Origin: an uncultured Eubacteriales bacterium | GTDB lineage: Bacteria; Bacillota; Clostridia; Lachnospirales; Anaerotignaceae | Direction: 5' to 3' | Assembly (NCBI GenBank): GCA_934256695.1 | Contig: CAKQPE010000002.1 | Span: 1-64,000 of the forward strand | Length of the DNA stretch: 64,000 bases | In this document: piece after piece, positions 8,366 to 15,696 of the stretch | Position numbering within the stretch: position 1 is the first letter of the stretch | Layout: each line of letters begins with the position of its first letter | Translations under genes and position numbers: made by a program | Notes under the pieces: generated by a model | Seen by the model: the letters and a program-made list of their open reading frames with translations, nothing else | Databases searched by the model: none | What the model was told of the DNA's origin: nothing

Positions 8366-9658
8366 TTAAAACTTTGTGATAAGGTTTCCCTCTGCATCAA
8401 ACTCAAGGTCAAAAGGTTCGCTTTCTATCAAGATATGACCTGTTTTGGTTGCTTCTTCAATAAGTGATGTCGAAATAAGCATTTCTTCTATTTCAAGAGA
8501 GTTGTTTATAACTATAATATGCGGATTATCATAATCAATCTTGATTGAGCTTGCTATACAGGCCTCAAATACTTCCTTATCGTTTTTAACAATAAGCGGT
8601 ATTTTATATGCCGATGTATTATAGCTTGTTATGGCATTTGGATATGTGTCATCAAGACTTACTTTATCGTAAAATCTCTTTGGTGCAAAGTCTGCTCGGC
8701 CCATACCTGTTGCATTTCCGTGGGATTCCGGTGTAAGGTCAAGTATACCTATTCTCTGTGCCTCAATACCCATTTTAATCTTAGGATTTACACATCTGCC
8801 TACAATATTCGGATCCATACCGGCACCTGTATAATTTTTTCCTATTTCACGTACAATAAGAGTATCACATTCATCTATCCAAATTCTGCCCATAGCAGCT
8901 TTTGCCATTTTAAGAAGATCCGGCTCTCTCTTTGGTATTTCCGTTCCCGGCATTGTCTCAATATAAAATGTCTTATCGAAAGAGTTTTCCAAAAGAGCAA
9001 CACCCATTATAACATTTGCGTGTTTTATAACCTCTGTTGCATTAAGGCCGATTCTGTGGGACATACTGTCATCGCCGTTTGCATGGCAGATATGGGCTCC
9101 GTACTGTTTGCCTATACCGATAGTAAGTATTTTCATAAGACCGCTTTCATATGGTCCCTGAAAACTTGTGTGTGCCTTTACACGGTTTAATGCAATAATT
9201 CCGTCTGCCTCATAAGCATTTTTATCTATGCATACATCAAAATCTTCGCCGTCAGATGAAACATGGCTTATTTTAACTGTTTCCATAGTTGAAAGAATAG
9301 GACAGCCCATAGCTTCTTCCGTTATGCCAAGGCTTTCAAGAATTCCTATCTGACCTTCTGCTGTTGCTCCGCCGTGGCTTCCCATTGTAGGTATGCAAAA
9401 AGGCTCCGCTCCGAGAGATTTTAAGAAATTAACAATGGATTTCGTTACAAAAGGCATATTTGATATACCTCTGCTGCCACAGGTAATGCAAATACGCATA
9501 CCCGGTTTTATTTTCGATGTTATTTCCGGATTTTCAAATCCTTTGTTGAGCATTTCCGTTATCTGTGCTTCAGTTAATTCATTATGTTCAAAAATCTGAT
9601 GTGCTTTTACAAATTTGGGTAATTTTATATGATTAATGAGATTTGTTACTCCTGACAT
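8366..9658 (-). CDS. LarA-like (nickel-pincer lactate racemase family) protein, cluster A
   Basis: This 430-aa protein resembles the LarA superfamily of nickel-pincer-nucleotide racemases and epimerases acting on 2-hydroxy acids. Visible candidates for the LarA active site are Arg63 (GSRG), His95 (MGSHGGA), His163 (KAHTSF), Lys176 (GLMK) and His192. The Lys-to-His spacing of 16 residues equals that recalled for LarA Lys184/His200, the cofactor tether and nickel ligand. Lactate itself need not be the substrate, since the family is diverse. A close paralogue is at 30631-31908 in cluster B. AGGAGG precedes the ATG. A terminator-like hairpin at 9819-9861 separates it from the cluster A genes upstream, so it may be transcribed on its own. 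Cofactor genes larB, larC and larE are not in the window. Confidence 0.8.
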   Translation of the reverse strand: MSGVTNLINHIKLPKFVKAHQIFEHNELTEAQITEMLNKGFENPEITSKIKPGMRICITCGSRGISNMPFVTKSIVNFLKSLGAEPFCIPTMGSHGGATAEGQIGILESLGITEEAMGCPILSTMETVKISHVSSDGEDFDVCIDKNAYEADGIIALNRVKAHTSFQGPYESGLMKILTIGIGKQYGAHICHANGDDSMSHRIGLNATEVIKHANVIMGVALLENSFDKTFYIETMPGTEIPKREPDLLKMAKAAMGRIWIDECDTLIVREIGKNYTGAGMDPNIVGRCVNPKIKMGIEAQRIGILDLTPESHGNATGMGRADFAPKRFYDKVSLDDTYPNAITSYNTSAYKIPLIVKNDKEVFEACIASSIKIDYDNPHIIVINNSLEIEEMLISTSLIEEATKTGHILIESEPFDLEFDAEGNLITKF

Positions 9659-9818
9659 AAAAAACCTCCTATCCTTATCAAAAAATCATACCGTTATTTT
9701 GCCGAAAAACAGAATGCAACTTAGGCTGTAACCATTTTTATGTGTTCTTTGGCAAAAGTCTTAATTGTATATTATATGTTACATATCTATTTAAATAAAA
9801 AAATAAAATTATAAAAAT

Positions 9819-9861
9819 AAGTGCCAAAGGTGCTTTGATATAAAAACAACCTTCAGCACTT
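9819..9861 (-). terminator. Terminator after the MoaB-like gene
   Basis: Read on the minus strand, AAGTGCTGAAGG pairs with CCTTTGGCACTT (12 bp including two G-U pairs) and is followed by a U-rich run. It lies 25 nt past the stop codon at 9886 and implies separate expression of the LarA-like gene. The remaining 160 bp before that gene holds a possible TATAAT-like box and a strong SD but no gene. Confidence 0.7.
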
Positions 9862-9885
9862 AAAATATACAGCGTAAATATATTT

Positions 9886-10416
9886 TTATACTGTCTTTGC
9901 CGCACCTACGGGATATTTGGCAAGAACGGCATTTGCCATTTCAAGGCTTATTTCGTCAAGGGAAAGCCCTTTTGTATAAGCCGAAAGAAATGCTTCACAG
10001 GCAGCCTGAGCTTCTACGTATGGGCCAGGAACATTTATTATTATTGTAGAACCTTTTTTACCGCATACAAGTTTTGACCACATATGACCGTTTTTACCAT
10101 AAATTTCGTGAGATGCATTTTCGTCAAGATAACGCTCAAGAGCAGAATGAGTAAAATCCTTGCCGAGAGTTTTGCTGAAACGGTGTCCGCCGCCGCTTCC
10201 GCCGATTAAAACTATTAAATCCGGCTGTTTTTCCTCGGCAACCTCTTTAATTTTGTTAAATATAGTATCTTCAACATCAAGCAGAGGACAAAGACGAGTT
10301 ACCTCAGCCTGAGGGAATGCCTTAACTATCTGACGCACAATTTCCGGTGCATCAAGGTCAAGAACTATACCGCTTCTTATTTCGTCTCCCGTAGGAAGAA
10401 TATAGGCTGATTTCAT
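9886..10416 (-). CDS. MoaB/MogA-fold (molybdopterin-binding-like) protein
   Basis: This 176-aa protein has the MoCF-biosynthesis fold signatures: ILPTGDEIRSG near the N-terminus, LIVLIGGSGGGHRF in the middle (where MogA and MoeA have GGTG or GGxS), and a Pro/Gly-rich VPGPYVEAQAAC late in the chain. Family members bind molybdopterin or nucleotide-like ligands; CinA-type relatives have other activities. It overlaps the preceding gene by 4 bp and has no paralogue in cluster B. No other molybdenum cofactor genes are near, so a molybdopterin role is not established. It may process a ligand or cofactor specific to this cluster. Confidence 0.72.
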   Translation of the reverse strand: MKSAYILPTGDEIRSGIVLDLDAPEIVRQIVKAFPQAEVTRLCPLLDVEDTIFNKIKEVAEEKQPDLIVLIGGSGGGHRFSKTLGKDFTHSALERYLDENASHEIYGKNGHMWSKLVCGKKGSTIIINVPGPYVEAQAACEAFLSAYTKGLSLDEISLEMANAVLAKYPVGAAKTV

Positions 10417-10775
10417 TTACGTTTCATCCACCTTTCCATTGCACAAGCCGAAATAGGTTCATCAGGAATTTCATCGTATTTTACATCGACTATTTTTTCA
10501 CTGCATGAAAGCTTTGTAAGTTCTGTTACTGTAATGCCTTCTGTTAAAACAATGCTTTCGATAAGACCTTTTTCGTTTTTACGTACCTGTTCAGGTTCTA
10601 TGTCGTAAACGTCCATTTCGATATTATCGCCTGTAACGCCTATAACACGTACAAAAGTATGAAGCTTTTCGCCGAGTATCTGTTCAAGCTGTTTTGTATT
10701 AAGTCCCTTTACCTCAAGACCGGATATTTTAAGAACGGATTTATCTGCGTGAGCTATTATGTATTCATGTTCCAT
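10413..10775 (-). CDS. Unrecognised cluster A protein, 120 aa
   Basis: I do not recognise this soluble, acidic protein. It begins MEHEYIIAHADKSVLKISG and ends in a basic AMERWMKRK. No membrane segment or metal motif is evident; a Cys pair (KLSCSE, ISACAME) is present. ATG 10775 is preferred over one 12 codons upstream because GAGGT sits 8 bp ahead of it; the upstream start abuts a hairpin (10812-10843). It overlaps the MoaB-like gene by 4 bp, so the two are probably translated together and may work as a pair. It is absent from cluster B. Confidence 0.75.
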   Translation of the reverse strand: MEHEYIIAHADKSVLKISGLEVKGLNTKQLEQILGEKLHTFVRVIGVTGDNIEMDVYDIEPEQVRKNEKGLIESIVLTEGITVTELTKLSCSEKIVDVKYDEIPDEPISACAMERWMKRK

Positions 10776-10811
10776 ATTCATTACCTCGCTTATATTATTT
10801 TTCTTAGACAT

Positions 10812-10843
10812 ATACCCTCATTCTACTATATGAATGAGGGTAT
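10812..10843. other. Perfect 12-bp inverted repeat in the leader of the 120-aa gene
   Basis: ATACCCTCATTC and GAATGAGGGTAT flank an 8-nt loop in the 107-bp gap between the 343-aa gene and the 120-aa gene. No T-run follows on the minus strand, so it looks more like an operator, an RNA-processing hairpin or a translational control element than a terminator. Confidence 0.6.
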
Positions 10844-10883
10844 GTCAAAGAAAATAACTTGCGTTGATATATTTACTTTAAAA

Positions 10884-11915
10884 TTAGATTTCAGCCTCAA
10901 GGTTCTTGCATATATCAGCTACTTTGAAAAGCTTGCCGTCTGTAATACCAGGAACGATTTCGTCTGCATGAGCAACGATTTCTTCATGTGAAAGGTTCTT
11001 TGTATTTGCTTTAAGACTTTCTTTTGTTATGCCAACGCTTTCAAGTTCAACCCAAGCTCTTTCTTCGATGTTGTCATAAGCGATTTCAAATCCGCCTGCT
11101 GCAGCGATAGAAAGAACAGCCGGTGAACAGCCAAGGTCTTTACCAGGTACTAAGCCGATTTCAAGAGCACGGAGTGTGTACTCTGCAAGTGTTGACTTAC
11201 GTCCTGCGATAGCAGGATAGTCGCTCTTAACTGTCTTAGCATATTTGCCTGAGTTATGAGCTGTTTTACCTGCACCGTATGAACGGTTGAAGATACGTCC
11301 GTATGTTTCGAATACAACCATACCGATACCAACTGAGATTTCCGGACCGGAAACACCGATAAGAACTTCTCCGTCCTTCATAACTTCTATAGCACCGTAA
11401 GCAGGTACAAGAACCTCTGTCATGTTGATAACGTCCATCATTTCAGAACCTGTGTTGTTGTTAGCTATACGGCCTGTGATTGTCTGTGTCTCATTGTGAG
11501 CAACACGTGGCCATCTGTCTTCAAAGTTAGGGCCTCTGAAAAGCTGTTTGCCTCTGTAAGCGTCAATAGCGTTCCACTGTTTCATATGTGGTTCTTCTGC
11601 AAGAAGTTTTTCTGAATATCCCTGCTCTGTAACGCTGAGGAAACCGAAGTCTTTGTTAATCATGCCGTAGTCGATGGAAGCAAATGCTACAATGGCATAA
11701 TCTACAACGATACCGTCACTTGTTACTGTGATAGCATCCATATCCATAATGTCGATAGCAGCAGGCTCTTTGAAATTCTTAGCCATTACTTCACAAGCCT
11801 CACGGTATGTAAGTCCGTTTGCTACAACATCTTTTTTGTCGATAAAAATAAGGTTGATAGGAACTCTGCCTTCAGCAGCTCCTGCCGGAATAAGTTTATA
11901 TTTTAAAGTTGCCAT
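10884..11915 (-). CDS. Unrecognised 343-aa cluster protein, copy A
   Basis: I do not recognise this family. The protein is soluble with no signal peptide. Conserved between this and the cluster B copy (346 aa, well over half identical by eye) are FIDKKDV, AIDIxDMDAxTVTSDGIV, INKDxGxL, EEPHMKxW, RGPxxEDR, GPExSVGIGMVV, AHNSGxYAKTVKSDYPAIA and a C-terminal VxxICE. The run of conserved Asp, His, Asn and Gly residues suggests an enzyme rather than a structural protein. It follows the 124-aa gene by 61 bp in the same order as in cluster B, so the two gene products probably act together. GAGGG precedes the ATG. An activity cannot be assigned from sequence alone. Confidence 0.8.
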   Translation of the reverse strand: MATLKYKLIPAGAAEGRVPINLIFIDKKDVVANGLTYREACEVMAKNFKEPAAIDIMDMDAITVTSDGIVVDYAIVAFASIDYGMINKDFGFLSVTEQGYSEKLLAEEPHMKQWNAIDAYRGKQLFRGPNFEDRWPRVAHNETQTITGRIANNNTGSEMMDVINMTEVLVPAYGAIEVMKDGEVLIGVSGPEISVGIGMVVFETYGRIFNRSYGAGKTAHNSGKYAKTVKSDYPAIAGRKSTLAEYTLRALEIGLVPGKDLGCSPAVLSIAAAGGFEIAYDNIEERAWVELESVGITKESLKANTKNLSHEEIVAHADEIVPGITDGKLFKVADICKNLEAEI

Positions 11916-11976
11916 GTCTATAATCCCTCGCTTTAACTGTAATCAGAACAATGTGTATTTTTAACTCTTAAATCTA

Positions 11977-12351
11977 TTAGTCGTAAGCAACACGTCTGTC
12001 ATCAACTTCTTCTGAATCATAGTAATAACATTCAGGAGCAGGCTGTGTAATGAACATACTTTCAAGAATTGTTTTCTTGCTTGTTCCGTCTGCCTGAACA
12101 CCTTTGATAACTACACAGTGGATAGTTTCAGGAATCTGTGGAAGTACAGTTACTTCTACTTTAGCAACATTTGGATCCTGTGTGATCTCGATGATTTCTT
12201 CTTCGATACGGCCTACACGGAGAGATGCAAGTTTTGCACTTGGGAAACTCTCAAGACCTTTAAGTGTTACTTCCGTCTCCGGACGGAGTTTTTTGCCTGC
12301 TTCTTCAACTTTTTTAATGAAGTCAGGAAGTTTAGTATGCATTAATTTCAT
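11977..12351 (-). CDS. Unrecognised 124-aa cluster protein, copy A
   Basis: This is a small soluble protein of unknown family, beginning MKLMHTKLPDFIKKVEEAG. It shares with its cluster B paralogue the blocks MHTxLPDF, AKLASLRVGRxExEI, TVVIKGVQxDGT and KKxILExM. It contains no membrane segment. AAGGAGGAG precedes the ATG. It always sits directly upstream of the 343-346-aa protein gene in this window, which suggests a subunit or partner. It could be a small regulatory subunit of an enzyme, but no motif shows this. Confidence 0.8.
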   Translation of the reverse strand: MKLMHTKLPDFIKKVEEAGKKLRPETEVTLKGLESFPSAKLASLRVGRIEEEIIEITQDPNVAKVEVTVLPQIPETIHCVVIKGVQADGTSKKTILESMFITQPAPECYYYDSEEVDDRRVAYD

Positions 12352-12412
12352 TGTGTATCTCCTCCTTGGAAAATATTATTACACATTTTTATAAATTCTA
12401 ATTTATCTGCTT

Positions 12413-12482
12413 ATTGGACTAACCAATCTGCTTGAGATAAGTATATAACCAAAAATTTAAAAATGCAATATGTTGTATGTAA
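12413..12482. promoter_or_regulatory. Candidate operator region upstream of the 124-aa gene
   Basis: The 258-bp gap 12352-12609 holds a palindrome ATTGG-ACTAA-CCAAT (12413-12427) and a GTATGTAA octamer (12475-12482) of the kind clustered upstream of the symporter gene at 14210-14617. No gene is seen in the gap. Function as an operator is inference. Confidence 0.4.
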
Positions 12483-12553
12483 AATGCTACACATATTTTT
12501 TGATTCATTTTTGTTTATTTTTTATAATATGCTTAAATGCCATATTTTAAATA

Positions 12554-12584
12554 ACTGCCGCAATCAATCACTAATTACGGCAGT
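12554..12584 (-). terminator. Terminator-like hairpin after the symporter gene
   Basis: ACTGCCG and CGGCAGT pair across a 17-nt loop just past the symporter stop codon at 12610. The T-run is weak (TTATTT on the minus strand), so partial read-through into the rest of cluster A is plausible. Confidence 0.5.
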
Positions 12585-12609
12585 GTAATAGGCATAATAT
12601 TTAACGTTT

Positions 12610-14043
12610 TTATACTTCTTCGCCCTGAGCTGCAAAGAAAGCCTTGTCTTTTTCTGTAGGTCCTTTGTATGTTGCTTTAGATACAAAGTAAAGAAGAAGA
12701 ACTGAAACAGGTATAGCAAAGATAGCACTTGGGATACCGTTTATAGGTTTTCCGGCAAACTCGTTTGCAAGAGTTATAACAGTACCTGAAACGATTGAGC
12801 AGGTAGCACCCTGAACTGTAACCTTTTTCCAAAGGAGAGCTGCGAAAAGTGCCGGTGTGATAGCTGATGAATAAAGAGCATAAACATAGTTCTGTACTGC
12901 AAGTACGTCTGGGAAGAATTTACCCATTACGTAAGCGATTACTGCAAAGAGTACAAGGCAGATACGAATGTACCAAACTTTTCTTTCTTCTGTTGCGTTC
13001 TTATCAACAAATCTGCACCAGATATCCATAACACCGCTTGTTGTAGCGGAAAGAAGATATGAGTTACCTGTTGTAAGAATAAGAGCAGCACCACAGCCAA
13101 CCATAAGGCAGCCGATAACAGGTGCGGCAACACCAGCATATGAGAAGTAAAGAAGGTCACTTGTTTTGTCTGGGAATACTGTACGGAGAGCAAAACCAAG
13201 TGTTGAAGAACAGAACATAACTGCAAATATAATAGCTACGAAAATGTAGATAGAATATTTAAGTGATTTGTTGTCCTTACCTGAAGCCATTCTCTGAATG
13301 AAGTTCTGGTCACCGACAATGTTCATTGTACCGCCGAATGTAAGAGCTATCCAGCCAAGAGCACCGTAGTTACCGAATGGGAATGCTGTTGTTCCTTCTG
13401 CTGTACGCTCAAGAATACCTGCAACGCCTCCGTTTGTCTGGAATACGTTGAAAAGAGCAATAATCATACAAACTGTAATGAAAAGAGCCGAGATACAGTC
13501 TGTAAGGGCAACGCTTCGCATACCACCCATCATAGCGATGGAAACGATGATTACGATACCTATAATAATTGAAACATCAACACTGAGTCCTGTACATACA
13601 TATATAGCATTACCGAATGCTTTGAACTGGTAAGCACAAGTACCAACATAAGCTATAACTATAACGATTGCTGAGAAGTTTCTTGCGAATGAACCGTATC
13701 TGTCATCAAATACGTTACTTACTGTAATAGAACCACGACGGTTTACTTTTTTAGCTACTACGTAAAGGAAAAGCGGAGCAAAGCTCTGGAATGACATATA
13801 AAGTATTGCAGGCCACCAGCCGTAGTTGGCACCAACGGCAAGAGAACCGCCTGTTATAGTACCGCCGCCTACCCATGTAGCAGCCATTGTACCGCCGAGA
13901 ACGAGAGGACCAAGCTGTCCGCCTGCTATAAGCATATCTTTTGTATCTTTGGCAGGATGTTTTTTTGATGAAATTGCACCTACAATACATACAACAGCTA
14001 TGTATGCTACAACGGCACCGAGTAATAAATAATTAATCTGCAT
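12610..14043 (-). CDS. Sodium:solute symporter (SSS family)
   Basis: This 477-aa protein has about 13 hydrophobic segments and the family's N-terminal pattern: an extracytoplasmic start, SSKKHPAKDTKDMLIAGGQLG, then GGTMAATWVGGGTITGG in helix 1-2, where PutP and PanF have the sodium-binding unwound segment. Later MMGGMRSVALTDCISA and GDQNFIQRMASGKD match SSS signatures. Family members import amino acids, pantothenate, sugars, carboxylates or nucleobases with sodium. It is the first gene of cluster A, so it probably brings in the substrate of that pathway. GAAGG lies ahead of the ATG. Cluster B has no transporter, so it may depend on this one. Confidence 0.9.
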   Translation of the reverse strand: MQINYLLLGAVVAYIAVVCIVGAISSKKHPAKDTKDMLIAGGQLGPLVLGGTMAATWVGGGTITGGSLAVGANYGWWPAILYMSFQSFAPLFLYVVAKKVNRRGSITVSNVFDDRYGSFARNFSAIVIVIAYVGTCAYQFKAFGNAIYVCTGLSVDVSIIIGIVIIVSIAMMGGMRSVALTDCISALFITVCMIIALFNVFQTNGGVAGILERTAEGTTAFPFGNYGALGWIALTFGGTMNIVGDQNFIQRMASGKDNKSLKYSIYIFVAIIFAVMFCSSTLGFALRTVFPDKTSDLLYFSYAGVAAPVIGCLMVGCGAALILTTGNSYLLSATTSGVMDIWCRFVDKNATEERKVWYIRICLVLFAVIAYVMGKFFPDVLAVQNYVYALYSSAITPALFAALLWKKVTVQGATCSIVSGTVITLANEFAGKPINGIPSAIFAIPVSVLLLYFVSKATYKGPTEKDKAFFAAQGEEV

Positions 14044-14102
14044 AATCTTACCCTTCTTCCTTCATGAAAATATTTTACTTAAATATTATTGCCTATTTAA
14101 AA

Positions 14103-14128
14103 CCCGACTTCTGTCCGCGGCCATCGGG
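14103..14128 (-). promoter_or_regulatory. Leader hairpin before the symporter gene
   Basis: On the minus strand CCCGA and TCGGG pair around a GC-rich loop containing CCGCGG, followed by TTTTAAAT. In a very AT-rich leader this island stands out and could be an attenuator or protein-binding hairpin. The evidence is only the pairing and the T-run. Confidence 0.35.
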
Positions 14129-14208
14129 ATTAAATACATATTATAAAGGTATTGCCAGTTTTTTTAAGCACATTAAAAGGATAAAACAAAAAATAACTTA
14201 CTTGTACG

Positions 14209-14617
14209 TAACATACGCTGTAAGCCATTAAAAATTCCTGTATATATATTTTAACAGGATACTGTCTGTTTTAATGCCATACGTTAGCATATTACATACT
14301 ACAAATATAATATAAAAAAGTATTCTTCTGAATACATATCTGATTAATTAAATTAAATAACGTTGTTATATTACCTGTTACATACGATAACAATACAGCA
14401 ACTATAGTGTTGCAATTTGTGTTTACAAAATTAATTATATTCTTTTTACAGATTTTGTAAATATTCATTTTGCTATAAAACAGTACATATTTTTGTTAAA
14501 TATAGTTATAGTTTTATTGTATGTAAACAATACTGACAATAACCGATATGATTTAACACAGTTTAATGTCAATTATGACTATAATGTATACAAAATATAT
14601 ACTTTTTATGTATGTTA
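14209..14617. promoter_or_regulatory. Cluster of TWACATAC octamers in a 775-bp gene-free gap
   Basis: The 14044-14858 gap between the divergent symporter and SLOG genes has no gene I can support and is extremely AT-rich. TTACATAC or its complement occurs at 14293-14300, 14378-14385 and 14519-14526. The variant TAACATAC occurs at 14210-14217 and, reversed, at 14610-14617. A further copy is at 12475-12482 inside cluster A. Such repetition of one octamer suggests binding sites for a regulator of the cluster, possibly the PucR protein. Confidence 0.45.
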
Positions 14618-14858
14618 TTAAATTTTATAAAATATAAGCATACAAATTGTATTTTTATCTGTATTAATGCAAACAATAGATAAAATTTATAACTTTATGT
14701 TAAAAAGCATATGCTTACTATAGACTATTATATTCCAAATTAAAAAGTTATCAAAAATAAACAAAATGTGAAATTTGTATTTTATATATTCTTTTTGTGT
14801 GATATAATCAATAAAATTAATGTTATTAATCGTTTTGCAAAATAAGGAGCGGTCTGCC

Positions 14859-15323
14859 TTGAATAAAAAAGTATGCTGTATAAGCGGAAAACGGGATATT
14901 CCTCCGGAAAGCGAAAAAACTATACGTGAAAAACTCAGATTTCAAATACAAAAAGCAATAAATGATTCATATACCGTTTTTATCTGTGGTTTTGCCAGAG
15001 GAACCGATATTATGGCGGCTGAAATAATAATTGATTTTAAAAAACAATTCGGTAATGCAGCAGATATAAAATTAGATGCTTACCTCCCTTATGACAAAAT
15101 GCAGAACAACAAAAAAATAAAAGAACTTCTTAAAGAATGTGATTATATAACATCTTGTTCGCCTTACTATCACAGAGGCTGTTTCCTTGCACGGGACAAA
15201 ATAATGGCAGACAATGCAGATATGCTTATTGCAGTAACAGACGAAGAAGAAACCGGTGGTACGGGATATACAATCCGTTGTGCGGAAAAAAATAAAATTC
15301 CGATTGAAAGAATACTGTTGTAA
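14859..15323 (+). CDS. SLOG-family (YpsA/DUF1273-like) protein
   Basis: This 154-aa Rossmann-like protein begins KKVCCISGKRDIP and carries GFARGTDIMAAE and a late SCSPYYHRGCFLARDKIMADNADMLIAV, typical of the SLOG superfamily (YpsA, DprA and lonely-guy relatives) that binds nucleotide-like ligands. YpsA itself affects cell division in Bacillus, but function in this clade is not settled. A TTG at 14859 is chosen as start because AAGGAG lies 9 bp upstream; the apparent ATG 13 codons earlier has no ribosome site, and the SD would sit inside the coding region. It is a single-gene unit followed at once by a repeat element. Confidence 0.82.
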   Translation: MNKKVCCISGKRDIPPESEKTIREKLRFQIQKAINDSYTVFICGFARGTDIMAAEIIIDFKKQFGNAADIKLDAYLPYDKMQNNKKIKELLKECDYITSCSPYYHRGCFLARDKIMADNADMLIAVTDEEETGGTGYTIRCAEKNKIPIERILL

Positions 15324-15690
15324 AGACCGTGGGCGTTGCCCACACCCACCAACTTTTGAAAAAGTTGGATCAAAACTTTTGGTAAAATGCAATTTCATTG
15401 CATTTTTTGTAAATCTATTTGCGATATTTTAAAGCCTTCCCTTGGGGGAAGGTGTCACTTTAGTGACGGATGAGGGATTGTTTTAAGAGTAAAATTTATA
15501 TTTTTTATATAATTTACTTTTTTGTTTGCCCTCATCCGGCTCGCTCCGCTTGCCACCTTCCCTTTCATGGTCGGCTCTAAAACCACGTATTTTAACGAAA
15601 ATCCCATGACATCAGTCATGGGATTTGATAAAAGTTTTACTCAATTTTTTTCAAAAAATTGTGGGGTTTGGGGCAACGCCCCAAGGTCTT
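15324..15690. repeat. Composite nested-palindrome element with REP-type insert
   Basis: It starts on the base after the SLOG stop codon. Left arm stems are GTGGGC/GCCCAC, CCAACTTTTG/AAAAGTTGG and AAAATGCAAT/ATTGCATTTT. The right arm has AATCCCATGAC/GTCATGGGATT, the CAATTTTTTT stem and TTGGGGC/GCCCCAA. Between the arms lies a second repeat type: a CCTTCCCTTGGGGGAAGG hairpin plus GTCAC...GTGAC (15439-15470), and its inverted partner at 15529-15560. Confidence 0.9.
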
Positions 15691-15696
15691 ATGTCC

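Noticed and set aside
15324..15690. Possible CRISPR-like or transposon array
   Set aside because: The hairpin units are not direct repeats with spacers and no cas genes or transposase are present; they are palindromic repeats.
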